DNA of 64,000 nucleotides from Oceanisphaera avium (GCF_002157875.1 NZ_CP021376.1:2243501-2307500); one strand, 5' to 3'; counted from the stretch's first letter, positions 36,698-50,572 are shown. Notes: generated by a model from the sequence alone, not told the origin. Made by a program: numbers and translations.

Positions 36698-36725
36698 ATT
36701 ATACAGAGCCCTTAAGTGTTAGCAA
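36698..36725 (-). promoter_or_regulatory. rpmH promoter
   Basis: On the minus strand TTGCTA (-35) and TATAAT (-10) are separated by 16 bases. The -10 is a full match to the sigma-70 consensus. Confidence 0.7.
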
Positions 36726-36794
36726 CAAAAACTGCTATTGAGTTGTGCCAGAGCCACTAAAAAATAGCTAACCATATAAATCTTAATGCAAGTG

Positions 36795-36808
36795 ATAGTA
36801 ATTACTAT
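36795..36808. promoter_or_regulatory. Fur-like palindrome upstream of the TonB receptor
   Basis: ATAGTAATTACTAT is a perfect 14-bp palindrome with TG before and TT after, similar to the core of Fur boxes. It lies about 60 bases before the receptor ATG and would allow iron repression. Confidence 0.6.
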
Positions 36809-36866
36809 TTAGATCTATTAATGTAAGGCGCCAATTAACCCCCAATATGGAACTAAGGGAATATCC

Positions 36867-39008
36867 ATGTCCAGCCGTACACTTTTATCTGCCTCTATTG
36901 CTTTGGCCTTTTCACCGCCGCTATTTAGCCAATCCTTATCTTTTTTAGATGAAACCGTGGTGTCGGCAACGCGCCACGAGCAACTTAAAAAAGAGGTGTC
37001 TTCTTCAATCGCCACCGCCACTCGTCAAGAGATGGATACTAACTTGGTACACACCATAGGTGAGGCGCTTAAGTATACGCCGGGGGTCGCCGCGACGGGC
37101 AGCGGACGCTTTGGATTGTCAGGATTTAATATTCGTGGTGTAGAAGGCAGTCGCATTAAAACCATGATCGATGGCGTACAACAACCTGTACCTTATAACC
37201 CCGGCGCTAATGAACAGCGCAGTTATCCTAATGCCATTGAGATAGATACCTTACAAACTATAGAGGTAAATAAAGGACCTGCTTCTACCTTGTATGGCTC
37301 TGATGCCATTGGCGGGGCCGTATTATTAAAAACTAAAGATCCCAGTGATGTACTGCGTAGCAAAGACAATGAACAGCGCTTTGGCATTAAGAGCAGTTAT
37401 GCCTCGGTGAATGAAGAGTTTAAAAACACTGCCACTTGGGCGCTGCGCCAAGGGGCATGGGAGAGCTTAGTGATGGCCACCTATGCCAATGGCCATGAAA
37501 CAAACGCCCACGGCAGTGGGTTAGACGTGGAAGGGCCGATGCGAGGGTTAGCGAACCCAGCGGATGCTCAGTTAGGTAATCTATTAGCTAAGGCCTATTA
37601 CCAAGTGAATGAGCATCATAAAGTGGGTGCCACGGTAGAGTACTATCAAAAGCAATATGATGAACAAGAGCTTAATTATAATGGCTATAGCATTATGCCC
37701 GGCTTTACCTACACGGATAATTACAATAAAGATAAGCGAGAGCGTTTACGCCTTGGCCTCAGTCATCAATGGCAGCTAGCAGCGCCTCTAGCCGATCGCC
37801 TTGATTGGTCCCTTAATATGCAAGACTCACGCTCTTTATATAAAAATTACGACACTACAGACGCCAATGGTCGCCGCCAGCGAGCGCGCAGTGCCCAAGA
37901 TAAAGCGATACAAGTTGATGCCGCGTTTCCTAAACTTGCCGGTGCTGAGCAAGCTCACCTGCTCACCTATGGCGCCAGCTTTATTCATAATGACTTTCAA
38001 CTGGATAACACTGATTTTAAGTTAGACACCAATAGTGTCGCCCCAGGAAATACTGGCTTACCGGATGCAACGCTTCGCCAATGGGGCGCCTTTCTTCAAG
38101 ATCAGTGGTTTTTAATGGACGATCGCTTGATTGTAACCGCCGGTGCCCGCTTTGATAATTATGAAGCCAAGCCGGGCTCAGATGCGGGTTATAGCAATGA
38201 CTTTGCGAGCAACCAAGATCATGCACTGACTCTTAAGTTGGGCTCGGTTTATCATTTAGATGATACTTGGTCGGTATTTGGCCAAGTGAGCCAAGGCTTT
38301 AAGGCGCCTACCGTCGAAGATCTTTATTATGTATATGACACAGGAGCCGTATTTAATCCAAACCCTAATCTTAAAGCCGAGAAGAGCCTGGCTTATGAGC
38401 TAGGCCTAAGAGTGCAAAACGAACATATTAGTGGCGAGCTCACCACTTTTTATACGGAATATAAAGATTTTATCGCAGATGTAATAATCGGCTCGGCACC
38501 TGGTCCTCGTGGGCCACGAGATATCGTCACTAAGAAAAACTTAGATGACGTTACTATTTACGGCGCCGAGTTGAGTAGCACACTTCATTTAGACTCAGCG
38601 CTTGGCGCAGCACCGGGCACTTACGCTAAAGCCAGTCTTGCTTATGCCCAAGGGGAAAATAAGCAAACCGGCCGTCGGTTAAATGAAGTCGCGCCTCTTA
38701 CGGGCGTGGTAGGAGTGGGGATTAATAAAGAGCATTATGGCGGCGCGCTTAATCTCACTATGGTGGCCAGTAAAAATAAATGGCAAGAAGAAAATCATAG
38801 TGATGTTAAGGGTTACGGGGTAGTAGATATTACCACTTATTATAAGCCCACTGCAGATCTCACGCTGAGTGCGGGTTTATTTAATGCGCTTGATAAGAAG
38901 TATTGGAGTTATCAAGATGCAACCAGTACTGGCCACGGCGTAGGCGGGGCGGATCGTGATAGCCAACCGGGTCGAAACTGGGGACTAACGCTCGATTACC
39001 AGTTTTAA
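36867..39008 (+). CDS. TonB-dependent haemoglobin/haem or transferrin-type receptor
   Basis: A 713-residue outer-membrane receptor with a signal peptide (about 22 residues) and a TonB box ETVVSATR right after it. The plug domain (~35-155) has FNIRGVEGSRIKTMIDGVQQP, and the beta-barrel ends in an aromatic residue (LTLDYQF). This pattern fits the haemoglobin/transferrin/lactoferrin receptor family. It would import haem or iron with energy from TonB. The Fur-like site upstream supports iron control. The exact ligand is not shown. Confidence 0.87.
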   Translation: MSSRTLLSASIALAFSPPLFSQSLSFLDETVVSATRHEQLKKEVSSSIATATRQEMDTNLVHTIGEALKYTPGVAATGSGRFGLSGFNIRGVEGSRIKTMIDGVQQPVPYNPGANEQRSYPNAIEIDTLQTIEVNKGPASTLYGSDAIGGAVLLKTKDPSDVLRSKDNEQRFGIKSSYASVNEEFKNTATWALRQGAWESLVMATYANGHETNAHGSGLDVEGPMRGLANPADAQLGNLLAKAYYQVNEHHKVGATVEYYQKQYDEQELNYNGYSIMPGFTYTDNYNKDKRERLRLGLSHQWQLAAPLADRLDWSLNMQDSRSLYKNYDTTDANGRRQRARSAQDKAIQVDAAFPKLAGAEQAHLLTYGASFIHNDFQLDNTDFKLDTNSVAPGNTGLPDATLRQWGAFLQDQWFLMDDRLIVTAGARFDNYEAKPGSDAGYSNDFASNQDHALTLKLGSVYHLDDTWSVFGQVSQGFKAPTVEDLYYVYDTGAVFNPNPNLKAEKSLAYELGLRVQNEHISGELTTFYTEYKDFIADVIIGSAPGPRGPRDIVTKKNLDDVTIYGAELSSTLHLDSALGAAPGTYAKASLAYAQGENKQTGRRLNEVAPLTGVVGVGINKEHYGGALNLTMVASKNKWQEENHSDVKGYGVVDITTYYKPTADLTLSAGLFNALDKKYWSYQDATSTGHGVGGADRDSQPGRNWGLTLDYQF

Positions 39009-39085
39009 TAAAAGGTAGCCTGCTCGCTTGGCGGTGTCTTGTTAACACGCCGCCAAGCTTTTCACTTTCTTTGTTTCGATGTTAG

Positions 39086-39826
39086 TTACGACGTGGGTAA
39101 TACCTTGCGTAAAAAAGCCCGGGTGCGCGGATCACTGGGGTTAGTTAGTATTTGCTCTGGCGGCCCTTGCTCCACAATATGCCCACCATCCATAAAGATC
39201 ACTCTATCGGCCACTTCTCGCGCAAAGCTCATTTCATGAGTCACGACCACCATGGTTTGGTGCGCCTGGGCCAGCTTTTTCATTAAGCCTAACACTTCAT
39301 CTACCCACTCGGGATCGAGCGCCGAAGTGGGCTCATCAAATAACATTACCTTGGCATGGCTCACCATGGCGCGGGCAATACCAATACGCTGCTGCTGGCC
39401 ACCGGATAAGGAAGAGGGATAAACATCCGCTTTATCGGCTAAACCAATATCTTCTAGCATCGCCAGAGCTTCGCTATGGGCTTGGGCTTTAGGTTTTTTC
39501 CAGACCGTAATCAACCCTTCGGCGATATTATCGCGCGCCGTTTTATTAGCGAATAATGCATAGTTTTGAAAAACAAACGCCGTGCGTTTTCTCAGCTCGA
39601 TGGCGTCTTTGGCTGCATGTTTAGCGAGATTAATGGAGAAGTCACCAATCTTTAGCTGACCTACTTCGGGCGTTTCTAATAAATTAAGACAGCGTAATAG
39701 GGTGGATTTTCCGGTGCCCGACGGCCCTAAAATCACTACAATTTCGCCTTGTTTAATATCTAGGCTGATGTCGTTTAATACTTTTTGACCATGATAAATC
39801 TTGGTGAGGTTGCGCAAGCTAAGCAT
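39086..39826 (-). CDS. Polar amino-acid ABC transporter ATP-binding protein
   Basis: A 246-residue ATPase. Walker A is GPSGTGKST (Lys40), the signature is [14 protein letters not shown] and Walker B is [14 protein letters not shown]. The frame opens at 39934, but the ATG at 39826 has an AGGAG site five bases away. It is the third gene of the unit. Similar ATPases serve cystine, glutamine or arginine carriers. Confidence 0.87.
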   Translation of the reverse strand: MLSLRNLTKIYHGQKVLNDISLDIKQGEIVVILGPSGTGKSTLLRCLNLLETPEVGQLKIGDFSINLAKHAAKDAIELRKRTAFVFQNYALFANKTARDNIAEGLITVWKKPKAQAHSEALAMLEDIGLADKADVYPSSLSGGQQQRIGIARAMVSHAKVMLFDEPTSALDPEWVDEVLGLMKKLAQAHQTMVVVTHEMSFAREVADRVIFMDGGHIVEQGPPEQILTNPSDPRTRAFLRKVLPTS

Positions 39827-39833
39827 AGCTCTC

Positions 39834-40499
39834 CTAATAAGCCGCGTTGAGCTTGCGCTCAAGTAAGGTCTGTAAATAGGTGAAGACCACCACCACCGCC
39901 CAGTAGATAAGAGCCACTGCAATAAAAGACTCAAAAAACTTAAAACTGCTGGACGCCTCTTTTTGAGCGGAGGACATAATCTCGGCTACGCCTAAGGTAA
40001 ATGCCAAGGAGGTACTTTTTATCATATCGATGAAATAATTCATTAAGGAAGGAGTCGCGATGCGTGCCGCTTGGGGCAAAATAATGCGTCTCATGGCTTG
40101 GCCGCGCGTCATACCGATACTTAGCGCCGCTTCGGTTTGGCTTTTATCCACACTGATAATGGCGGCGCGAATTGATTCCGCCATATAAGCACTGAAGTGC
40201 AGCGTTAGGCCAATTACCGCGGCGCTAAAACCATTAATACCAATAAAAATAGGCATAATTTGCGGCAGGCCGTAATAAAGCAAAAACAGCTGGACGAGCA
40301 GTGGGGTGCCACGGAAAAAAGAAATAAACAGGGTGGCCAGCGCATTTAAGCCGATAATTTTAAAGGTACGAATAACCGCCAGTACCACAGCAATGAGTAG
40401 CGCAAAGATAAAGCCCAGCAGCGCCATTTCCATGGTCGTTCCCAAATAGCGGAACAAGATCGGAAATAGCGCTAGCGTGTAATCTAGATCAAATACCAT
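39834..40499 (-). CDS. Polar amino-acid ABC transporter permease
   Basis: A 221-residue permease of the His/Glu/Gln/Arg/opine group. It has five predicted segments and the ATPase-contact loop [41 protein letters not shown] near residue 65 is the family marker. It is the single permease, so it probably works as a homodimer. Confidence 0.88.
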   Translation of the reverse strand: MVFDLDYTLALFPILFRYLGTTMEMALLGFIFALLIAVVLAVIRTFKIIGLNALATLFISFFRGTPLLVQLFLLYYGLPQIMPIFIGINGFSAAVIGLTLHFSAYMAESIRAAIISVDKSQTEAALSIGMTRGQAMRRIILPQAARIATPSLMNYFIDMIKSTSLAFTLGVAEIMSSAQKEASSSFKFFESFIAVALIYWAVVVVFTYLQTLLERKLNAAY

Positions 40500-40500
40500 A

Positions 40501-41259
40501 TTATTTATTACTAATATCAGTGCCTAACCATTGCTCTGCAAGGTCGGTTAAGGTGCCATCTTCGCGCATCTCGGCTAGGGCTTGGTTAACTTCATCGCGT
40601 AATTTAGTTTGGCTTGGCGTTTTTAAAAAAGGAAAAGCATTTTCTAAAGTCGAGAATGGCTTGCCTGCTAATTGCAGCGGCAAACCGGCTTCTTTAATTA
40701 ACTGTGCCGAGCCAACCCTGTCCATGACAAAGGCATCGGTACGCCCCAGAGCTACATCTTGCTCTAAGTTAGTTTCGTAGGTCACGATGTTTATTTTATG
40801 CTCAGTGTCATGCTCACGAATTAATTGCTCAAAGTTAGAGCCTAAGTTAACCGCGACTTTCTTGCCTTTAAGATCGTCTAAGCCCTGAATACTGTCATTG
40901 CCTTTGCGCACGACAATTTGTGCACCGTCGTAAACATAAGGTGTAGAAAAGTTATATTTTTCTAAGCGCTCAGGCGTAATAGTAATCTGATTGGCGATGG
41001 TGTCGATACGGGCAGTTTCTAACATGCCAAATAAGCCCGAGAAACTGGAAGTTACAAACTCCACGTCTCGATTAAGACGCTGGGCAATTTCATTCCATAC
41101 GTCTACTTCGAACCCTTGTAGCTTATCTTGCTTAACAAAGGTGAAAGGATAATAGCCGCCTGACATTCCTACCTTAACCGCATCTGCTGCCGTGGCAGGG
41201 CTAAGCAAGAGGGTGCATAAAGCCAGTGCACCGCTTACACGTTTCATCGTTTTTAACAT
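40501..41259 (-). CDS. Amino-acid ABC transporter substrate-binding protein, possibly cystine
   Basis: A 252-residue family 3 binding protein with a signal peptide ending near SPATAADA. GYYPFTFVKQDKLQGFEVDVW is the family opening, shortened here to its sense. Arginine and aspartate pairs typical of alpha-amino-acid binding occur in ITITPER. The overall pattern is nearest to cystine or sulfur-amino-acid carriers (FliY/YxeM type), but specificity is not certain. Start 41259 has AGAGG at seven bases. Confidence 0.82.
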   Translation of the reverse strand: MLKTMKRVSGALALCTLLLSPATAADAVKVGMSGGYYPFTFVKQDKLQGFEVDVWNEIAQRLNRDVEFVTSSFSGLFGMLETARIDTIANQITITPERLEKYNFSTPYVYDGAQIVVRKGNDSIQGLDDLKGKKVAVNLGSNFEQLIREHDTEHKINIVTYETNLEQDVALGRTDAFVMDRVGSAQLIKEAGLPLQLAGKPFSTLENAFPFLKTPSQTKLRDEVNQALAEMREDGTLTDLAEQWLGTDISNK

Positions 41260-41465
41260 GATTTTTCCTCTTAAGTTGTGCACCACTTTTATTAAGGACA
41301 GCTTTGCCAAGGGTTAAGGTGTTAATTAAACAACAATAAAACCGACAAAAGCACAGTGCTATAACAAGCATAAGGGATGATAGGGGCATCAAGCTAGTTG
41401 GGATTAGATTAAGAGTGCAAATGAAGAGCGTAAAACGAGGGCAGAGAAGGGGAGTAAAAATAAAA

Positions 41466-41485
41466 AGGTGCCCCTAAGGGCACCT
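41466..41485 (-). terminator. Terminator of the azurin gene
   Basis: AGGTGCCC / GGGCACCT with a CTAA loop, followed on the minus strand by a short U-run, ten bases after the azurin stop. Confidence 0.8.
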
Positions 41486-41494
41486 AATAGAGGC

Positions 41495-41959
41495 TTATTC
41501 AGTAATGCTGAAAGTGCCTTTCATTACACCAATGTGACCTGGGAATGAACAGAAGAAGCTATAATCGCCATCTGCATCCAAATCTTTGGTGCTAAAAGTG
41601 ATAGTGTCGCTTTCGCCACCACCAATCAAGGCTGTGTGGGCAATGATACGGTCGTCATCTTCTTTAACGTAATCATTGTCTGCACCAGCAGACATACCAT
41701 CAGTTGCGATTTCTGGCATGTCGTCAGTGGTACTTAACACCCAGTTGTGGCCCATGGCTGACTTAGGCATTGAACCTGTGTGGTGCAGCGTCAAGGTCAC
41801 TTCTTCACAGCTCGCAGGAACGCTCAGCTCAGTTTGGTCAAACTGCATAGCATCGTTACTGTTGATTTCTAAGGTACAGTCATCATCAGCAGCAAATGCA
41901 GGCATTGCAGCCGTTGCTGACATCAGTACTAGGCCTGCTAAATAAGTTGTCTTCTTCAT
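41495..41959 (-). CDS. azu: Azurin (blue copper protein)
   Basis: A 154-residue protein with a signal peptide of ~22 residues. Copper ligands are all visible: His in MGHNW, Cys and His in FFCSFPGH, and Met in IGVMKG. It is a periplasmic electron carrier, in other bacteria serving nitrite reductase or peroxidase. An upstream in-frame start exists at 41995, but ATG 41959 with AGGAGA fits the signal peptide. Confidence 0.93.
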   Translation of the reverse strand: MKKTTYLAGLVLMSATAAMPAFAADDDCTLEINSNDAMQFDQTELSVPASCEEVTLTLHHTGSMPKSAMGHNWVLSTTDDMPEIATDGMSAGADNDYVKEDDDRIIAHTALIGGGESDTITFSTKDLDADGDYSFFCSFPGHIGVMKGTFSITE

Positions 41960-42080
41960 GAATGTCTCCTCAAAGTTTTTTAGGGCATGAGTCATACAAG
42001 AAAACGCTACATATGTTGACCCAGCTCAACTAACACTAACATAAATTTTGCTAATACATAGTAGTAACAAAAAGTAGTGC

Positions 42081-42302
42081 GACAATTATGCACACTTCTA
42101 TATCTGCAAAACATGATCCAGATCTCATTGTGGGATCTACGGAAGGTTGAGCTGTGGGTAATTTGTTTATAACGACAAGGATCCTGTGCATGAGTCATAA
42201 GTTATACACAGATGTCAAGGATCATATTTTTAGCGGATCAACACGATCGCGCTAGAGATCCTGACGCTGGATCAGTAGAATACCTACCCCCTTAGATTGA
42301 TC
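42081..42302. other. Putative chromosomal replication origin (oriC)
   Basis: Between azurin and dnaA there are ten GATC sites within 188 bases (42115-42302), far above chance. DnaA boxes include TTATGCACA (42086-42094) and TTATACACA (42202-42210), both matching TTATNCACA, plus one-mismatch reverse boxes TGTGGGTAA (42153) and TGTGCATGA (42185). GATCATATTTTTA at 42220 resembles an E. coli unwinding 13-mer, and an A+T-rich stretch lies to the left. Genes run outward on both sides. It may also carry the dnaA promoter. Confidence 0.78.
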
Positions 42303-42322
42303 CCTTTGTTTCAGGAGTTCTG

Positions 42323-43726
42323 ATGAGCGCTACGCTTTGGCAGCAGTGTCTTAACCGGCTACAAGATGAATTGCCCTCGGCAGAATTCAGTATGTGGATC
42401 CGGCCGCTGCAAGCGGAGTTGGATAATAATACCCTTACCTTATCGGCACCGAACCGTTTTGTGCTGGACTGGGTTAGAGATAAGTATTTATTGCGGATCA
42501 ATAATTTACTAAGTGAGTTTTGTGGCAGTAATTGTCCACAAATGAAGTTTGAAGTAGGTAAGAAGCGCCCGCCAGTTAATTTAATGGCCAGCACTAGCGC
42601 CGAGCCTACTAGCGCGCCTCAAGCCAGTAATAGCCCCAGTGCTGCACCAGAAACGCTCACTCCTTCTTGGATTGAGCGCGCCGAAGATAAGCCTCAGCTC
42701 ACTTATAAGAGCAATGTAAACACCAACTATACCTTTGATAATTTTGTTGAAGGTAAGTCGAACCAATTAGCGCGTGCCGCGGCACAACAAGTCTCGGAAA
42801 ACCCAGGTGGTGCTTATAATCCGTTATTTTTATATGGCGGTACCGGTTTAGGTAAGACCCACTTATTACATGCGGTAGCTAACGGCATTCGCGCGCGTAA
42901 AGCCGATGCTAAAGTCATTTATATGCATTCTGAGCGCTTTGTGCAGGACATGGTGAAGGCATTACAAAATAATGCCATTGAAGAGTTTAAGCGCTATTAC
43001 CGCAGCGTCGATGCGCTACTAATTGATGACATTCAATTTTTTGCTAATAAAGAGCGCTCTCAAGAGGAATTCTTTCATACCTTTAATGCTTTGCTTGAAG
43101 GTAATCAGCAGATCATTCTTACCTCTGATCGCTACCCCAAAGAAATTAACGGCGTGGAAGATCGTCTTAAATCGCGCTTTGGTTGGGGCTTAACCGTGGC
43201 CATAGAGCCGCCTGAGCTAGAAACGCGGGTGGCTATTTTAATGCGCAAAGCCGATGAAAATAAAATGCGCCTGCCCCATGAGGTGGCCTTTTTTATTGCT
43301 AAACGACTGCGCTCAAATGTGCGGGAATTAGAAGGCGCGCTGAATCGAGTGATGGCCAATGCCAACTTTACCGGCCGCGCAATTAATATCGATTTTGTCC
43401 GCGAAGCGCTGCGCGACCTGCTGGCTTTACAAGAAAAGCTAGTCACTATGGATAATATCCAGAAAACCGTCGCCGAATACTATAAAATAAAGCTGTCTGA
43501 TATTTTATCTAAGCGTCGTTCACGCTCGGTAGCCAGGCCTCGGCAAGTGGCCATGGCGTTAGCAAAAGAGCTAACCAACCACTCGTTACCTGAAATTGGC
43601 GATGCCTTTGGTGGGCGAGACCACACTACTGTGTTGCATGCTTGTCGTAAGATCGCGCAGTTGCGCGAAGAAAGTCATGATATAAAGGAAGATTACTCTA
43701 ATCTTATCCGCACCTTGTCTTCCTGA
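42323..43726 (+). CDS. dnaA: Chromosomal replication initiator DnaA
   Basis: A 467-residue initiator. Domain I covers ~1-90, a variable linker (alanine/serine/proline-rich) follows, and the AAA+ domain has GGTGLGKTH (Lys178) and LLIDDIQF. Domain IV ends with the DnaA-box binding signature [14 protein letters not shown]. It binds oriC and opens DNA. It is followed by dnaN after 13 bases. Confidence 0.98.
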   Translation: MSATLWQQCLNRLQDELPSAEFSMWIRPLQAELDNNTLTLSAPNRFVLDWVRDKYLLRINNLLSEFCGSNCPQMKFEVGKKRPPVNLMASTSAEPTSAPQASNSPSAAPETLTPSWIERAEDKPQLTYKSNVNTNYTFDNFVEGKSNQLARAAAQQVSENPGGAYNPLFLYGGTGLGKTHLLHAVANGIRARKADAKVIYMHSERFVQDMVKALQNNAIEEFKRYYRSVDALLIDDIQFFANKERSQEEFFHTFNALLEGNQQIILTSDRYPKEINGVEDRLKSRFGWGLTVAIEPPELETRVAILMRKADENKMRLPHEVAFFIAKRLRSNVRELEGALNRVMANANFTGRAINIDFVREALRDLLALQEKLVTMDNIQKTVAEYYKIKLSDILSKRRSRSVARPRQVAMALAKELTNHSLPEIGDAFGGRDHTTVLHACRKIAQLREESHDIKEDYSNLIRTLSS

Positions 43727-43739
43727 ATCGGAGAAATCC

Positions 43740-44843
43740 ATGCAGTTTTCTATCAGCCGCGAAGCTTTATTGCGCCCCTTGCAACTGGTGTCCAGTGCGT
43801 TAGGCGGGCGCCCTAATCTGCCGATCTTAAATAATATCTTGCTAAGTGTGAGTGAGCATTCACTCTCGATGACCGGCACCGATACTGAAGTGGAAATGAT
43901 TGCTCGCGTTGATTTGCAAGGTGAGGTCACCGACGGACGTACCACGGTACCGGCACGCAAAATGTTAGACTTATGCCGCGGCCTGCCAGAGGGTGCCGAG
44001 TTAAAATTTACTCAAGAAGATGAGCGCCTTATTTTACGCTCGGGGCGCAGTCGCTTTAATTTGGCGACTCTAGCTGCGGAGGACTTTCCAAATATTGAAG
44101 AGTGGAGCTCTGAGCTGGAGTTTGATATTAACCAGCTGGCGCTAAAGAAGTTGATTGAGTCCACTCAGTTTTCCATGGCCGTGCAAGACGTACGCTATTA
44201 CTTAAACGGCATGTTATTTGAAACCGACGGCCAATTACTGCGCACTGTGGCTACTGACGGCCACCGCTTAGCTACCTGTCAGCGAGAGTTACTCACCGAA
44301 GCGTTACCGGCTCAGCAAGTAATAGTACCGCGCAAAGGCGTATTAGAGCTGGTGAAACTGCTCGAGCATGATGAGCAAGATGTGCGCTTACAAATTGGCA
44401 ATAATAATATTCGCGCCGTGACTCCGGGCTTTATTTTTACTTCTAAATTGGTGGACGGACGTTTTCCTGATTATCGACGTGTCTTGCCTAGAGAGTGTGA
44501 TAAAACCTTAATTTGTGGCCGTGAAGAATTGCGCCAAGCGTTTTCTCGCGCCGCGATTTTATCGAATGAGAAATTTCGTGGCGTGCGCTTAAATATGCAA
44601 AGCCAGTTATTGAAAATTACGGCTAATAACCCAGAGCAAGAAGAAGCTGAAGAAGTATTGGACGTAGATTATCAGGGTGAAGATTTAGAAATCGGCTTCA
44701 ACGTCTCTTATGTGTTAGATGTGCTGGGTACTTTGAAGTCTGATAAAGTAAAAGTCAGCTTAAAAGATGCCAGTAGCAGTGGGCTTATTGAGGCAGAAGA
44801 TAGCAATGATGCGCTGTATGTAGTGATGCCGATGCGACTCTAA
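43740..44843 (+). CDS. dnaN: DNA polymerase III beta sliding clamp
   Basis: A 367-residue clamp with three similar domains, beginning MQFSISREALLRPLQLV and ending YVVMPMRL, the usual C-terminus. The dimer ring tethers polymerase to DNA. It lies in the dnaA-dnaN-recF-gyrB order, with recF starting two bases after its stop. Confidence 0.98.
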   Translation: MQFSISREALLRPLQLVSSALGGRPNLPILNNILLSVSEHSLSMTGTDTEVEMIARVDLQGEVTDGRTTVPARKMLDLCRGLPEGAELKFTQEDERLILRSGRSRFNLATLAAEDFPNIEEWSSELEFDINQLALKKLIESTQFSMAVQDVRYYLNGMLFETDGQLLRTVATDGHRLATCQRELLTEALPAQQVIVPRKGVLELVKLLEHDEQDVRLQIGNNNIRAVTPGFIFTSKLVDGRFPDYRRVLPRECDKTLICGREELRQAFSRAAILSNEKFRGVRLNMQSQLLKITANNPEQEEAEEVLDVDYQGEDLEIGFNVSYVLDVLGTLKSDKVKVSLKDASSSGLIEAEDSNDALYVVMPMRL

Positions 44844-44845
44844 GC

Positions 44846-48359
<3,514 letters not shown>

Positions 48360-48435
48360 AAGTTGGCAAATGTCATGATCAGTAATAAAGGTCTAATGGG
48401 ATGGCAGATAAGTCTTTCACCTAAATAGACTTAAG

Positions 48436-48459
48436 AGCAGCCTTTGGGCTGCTTTTTTT
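48436..48459 (+). terminator. Terminator of the dnaA-gyrB unit
   Basis: AGCAGCC / GGCTGCT with a TTTG loop and a T-run, about 75 bases after gyrB. Confidence 0.85.
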
Positions 48460-48538
48460 ATAATTACGCTATGCATTTTTGGTAGGCTGGTTACACTGGC
48501 TAAGAGTAATATTTAAGATCCATATTAAGGACAGTATG

Positions 48539-50215
48539 ATGAGCAATGATAAACGTCGCCAATATTCCAGTCAGGTAGTAGATGGCCCGACTAAAGCTCC
48601 CGCACGCGCCATGTTGCGTGCCGTTGGGTTTACCGATGAAGACTTTAAAAAGCCCCAAGTAGGCATTGCCTCTACCTGGAGTAACTTAACGCCGTGTAAT
48701 ATGCATATCGATAAACTGGCCGTAGAAGCCGGGGTCGGTGCAGATGAAGCAGGCGGCAAGAGCATTATTTTTAATACCATTACTATTTCTGACGGTATTG
48801 CTAACGGCACTATCGGCATGAAGTATTCGTTAGTGTCGCGGGAAGTGATCGCCGACTCTATTGAAACCGTAGCCGGCTGTGAAGGCTTTGATGGCATTGT
48901 GGCCATCGGTGGTTGTGATAAGAATATGCCCGGCTGTATTATTGGCATGGCGCGTCTTAATCGCCCCTCGGTATTTGTGTATGGCGGTACTATAGCGCCA
49001 GGCAAAAACCACACCGATATTATCTCGGTGTTTGAAGCTGTAGGTGCCCACGCTAAAGGCGATATGTCTTTAATTGATGTAAAGCAAATTGAAGACACCG
49101 CTATTCCAGGCCCAGGTGCTTGTGGCGGCATGTATACTGCTAACACCATGGCCTCGGCCATTGAAGCTATGGGCATGAGCTTGCCTAATAGCTCGGCACA
49201 AAATGCTACCTCAGATCACAAAATCCAAGACTGCCGCGATGCCGGTGCTGCGGTGCTTAACTTATTAGATCGTGATATTAAGCCTTCCGACATTATGACC
49301 CGCGAAGCGTTTGAGAACGCTATTACGGTAGTCATTGCACTGGGTGGCTCGACTAACGCAGTATTGCACTTATTAGCCATGGCTCATGCGGTGAATGTAG
49401 AGCTGAGCTTAGAAGATTTTGTGCGCATTGGTGAGCGAGTGCCGGTATTGGCAGATCTGCGCCCCAGCGGTCATTATATGATGTCTGAGTTGGTCGCCAT
49501 TGGTGGCATTCAGCCGCTAATGAAAATTTTGCTCGATGCAGGTCTTTTACATGGTGACTGCTTAACCGTAACCGGTAATACTCTAGCTGAAAACTTAAAA
49601 GATGTAGCCCCCTACCCAAGTGAACAAACTATTATTCGCCCCTTGGATAACCCCATCAAGAAAGACAGCCACTTGCGTATCTTACGCGGTAACTTAGCGC
49701 CTGAGGGCTCGGTTGCTAAGATCACCGGCAAAGAAGGTTTAGCCTTTACCGGACCGGCACGAGTGTTTGCTTCTGAAGAAGAAACTCTGGAGCGCATTTT
49801 AGATGGCACGGTTAAAGCCGGTGACGTATTAGTTATTCGCTACGAAGGTCCAAAAGGCGGTCCGGGTATGCGCGAAATGCTTAGCCCCACCTCTGCTATT
49901 ATGGGCAAAGGCTTAGGCCAAGATGTAGCGCTCATCACCGACGGTCGCTTCTCAGGTGGCAGTCATGGTTTTGTAGTGGGTCATATTTCACCCGAAGCAC
50001 AAAGCGGTGGTCCTTTGGCCATAGTAGAAGATGGCGACATTATCACTATTGATGCCGAGACCAATACCCTGGAAGTTAACCTATCAGATGCAGAGATTGC
50101 TGAGCGTTTAGCTAAGTGGCAGGCACCGGCGCCGCGCTATAACCGTGGCGTGCTGGCAAAATATGCCCACACCGTAAGCTCGGCATCATTGGGTGCTGTG
50201 ACTGACGATTTATAA
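48539..50215 (+). CDS. ilvD: Dihydroxy-acid dehydratase, short form
   Basis: A 558-residue IlvD/Edd enzyme for the penultimate step of valine, isoleucine and pantothenate-precursor synthesis. Iron-sulfur cysteines are seen in [16 protein letters not shown] and GACGGMY. The C-terminal [15 protein letters not shown] block is typical. It is about 60 residues shorter than E. coli IlvD and belongs to the shorter bacterial and plant group. Two adjacent ATGs (48536, 48539) are possible; the second has better spacing to AAGG. avtA, about 1 kb downstream on the other strand, acts in the same pathway. Confidence 0.93.
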   Translation: MSNDKRRQYSSQVVDGPTKAPARAMLRAVGFTDEDFKKPQVGIASTWSNLTPCNMHIDKLAVEAGVGADEAGGKSIIFNTITISDGIANGTIGMKYSLVSREVIADSIETVAGCEGFDGIVAIGGCDKNMPGCIIGMARLNRPSVFVYGGTIAPGKNHTDIISVFEAVGAHAKGDMSLIDVKQIEDTAIPGPGACGGMYTANTMASAIEAMGMSLPNSSAQNATSDHKIQDCRDAGAAVLNLLDRDIKPSDIMTREAFENAITVVIALGGSTNAVLHLLAMAHAVNVELSLEDFVRIGERVPVLADLRPSGHYMMSELVAIGGIQPLMKILLDAGLLHGDCLTVTGNTLAENLKDVAPYPSEQTIIRPLDNPIKKDSHLRILRGNLAPEGSVAKITGKEGLAFTGPARVFASEEETLERILDGTVKAGDVLVIRYEGPKGGPGMREMLSPTSAIMGKGLGQDVALITDGRFSGGSHGFVVGHISPEAQSGGPLAIVEDGDIITIDAETNTLEVNLSDAEIAERLAKWQAPAPRYNRGVLAKYAHTVSSASLGAVTDDL

Positions 50216-50353
50216 GCGAGTGTGAAGCGAGCACCACAGCGTGAGGTGAAAGTACTGGCACTTCACGCTATGTTCGCCATAGTGGCGAATATCAGCTCGC
50301 ACCGCTCAAAAACCGATAGCCAAGTCATACTAAAAAGTATGACAGTGCTCAAT

Positions 50354-50380
50354 AAAAAAGATCCTGCGGGATCTTTTTTT
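50354..50380 (+). terminator. Terminator after ilvD
   Basis: AAAAAAGATCC / GGATCTTTTTT with a short loop and a T-run. Confidence 0.85.
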
Positions 50381-50400
50381 ATAAAAAATTTAAGCTTTTG

Positions 50401-50430
50401 CTTGAAAACTAAACTTGCTGACCTTATTTA
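50401..50430 (+). promoter_or_regulatory. Heat-shock (sigma-32) promoter
   Basis: CTTGAAA (-35) is a full match, followed after 14 bases by CCTTATTTA, which agrees with CCCCATNTA at C, C, A, T, T and A. It lies about 150 bases before the small heat-shock gene. Confidence 0.7.
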
Positions 50431-50555
50431 ATAGTTAAGGCAAGAGCGTCGCTCAACAGAGGACACTCAGCTTAATTAGTAAAAACTGCCCTAACTAAGC
50501 GTCTTAACTGCTCGTCCATTGTGGAGAGCATACTCGGGTTAACAACACCCAACAC

Positions 50556-50572
50556 ATCGCTCATTTGAGGAT
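50556..50572 (+). promoter_or_regulatory. ROSE-like RNA thermometer hairpin
   Basis: AUCGCUCA pairs with UGAGGAU, covering the ribosome site. The paired strand holds UCGCU with one bulged G, the signature (UYGCU) of ROSE elements in small heat-shock leaders. The hairpin ends eight bases before the ATG. Melting at high temperature would free the site (inference). Confidence 0.65.

Larger units (their letters stand above)
36485..36866. other. Divergent promoter region rpmH / TonB receptor
   Basis: The left part would be the rpmH leader and contains two hairpins: GGCCTC/GAGGCC near 36560-36577 and CAATCAAC/GTTGATTG at 36606-36626. Then come the rpmH promoter and, near 36795, a Fur-like palindrome for the receptor gene. 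Three GATC sites lie near 36664-36684, but no good DnaA box, so this is not called an origin. Confidence 0.55.

Noticed and set aside
42292..42594. 100-codon frame antisense to the dnaA start
   Set aside because: It overlaps conserved dnaA coding sequence and has no family features.
50222..50431. 69-codon frame after ilvD
   Set aside because: It runs through several hairpins, the ilvD terminator and the heat-shock promoter.
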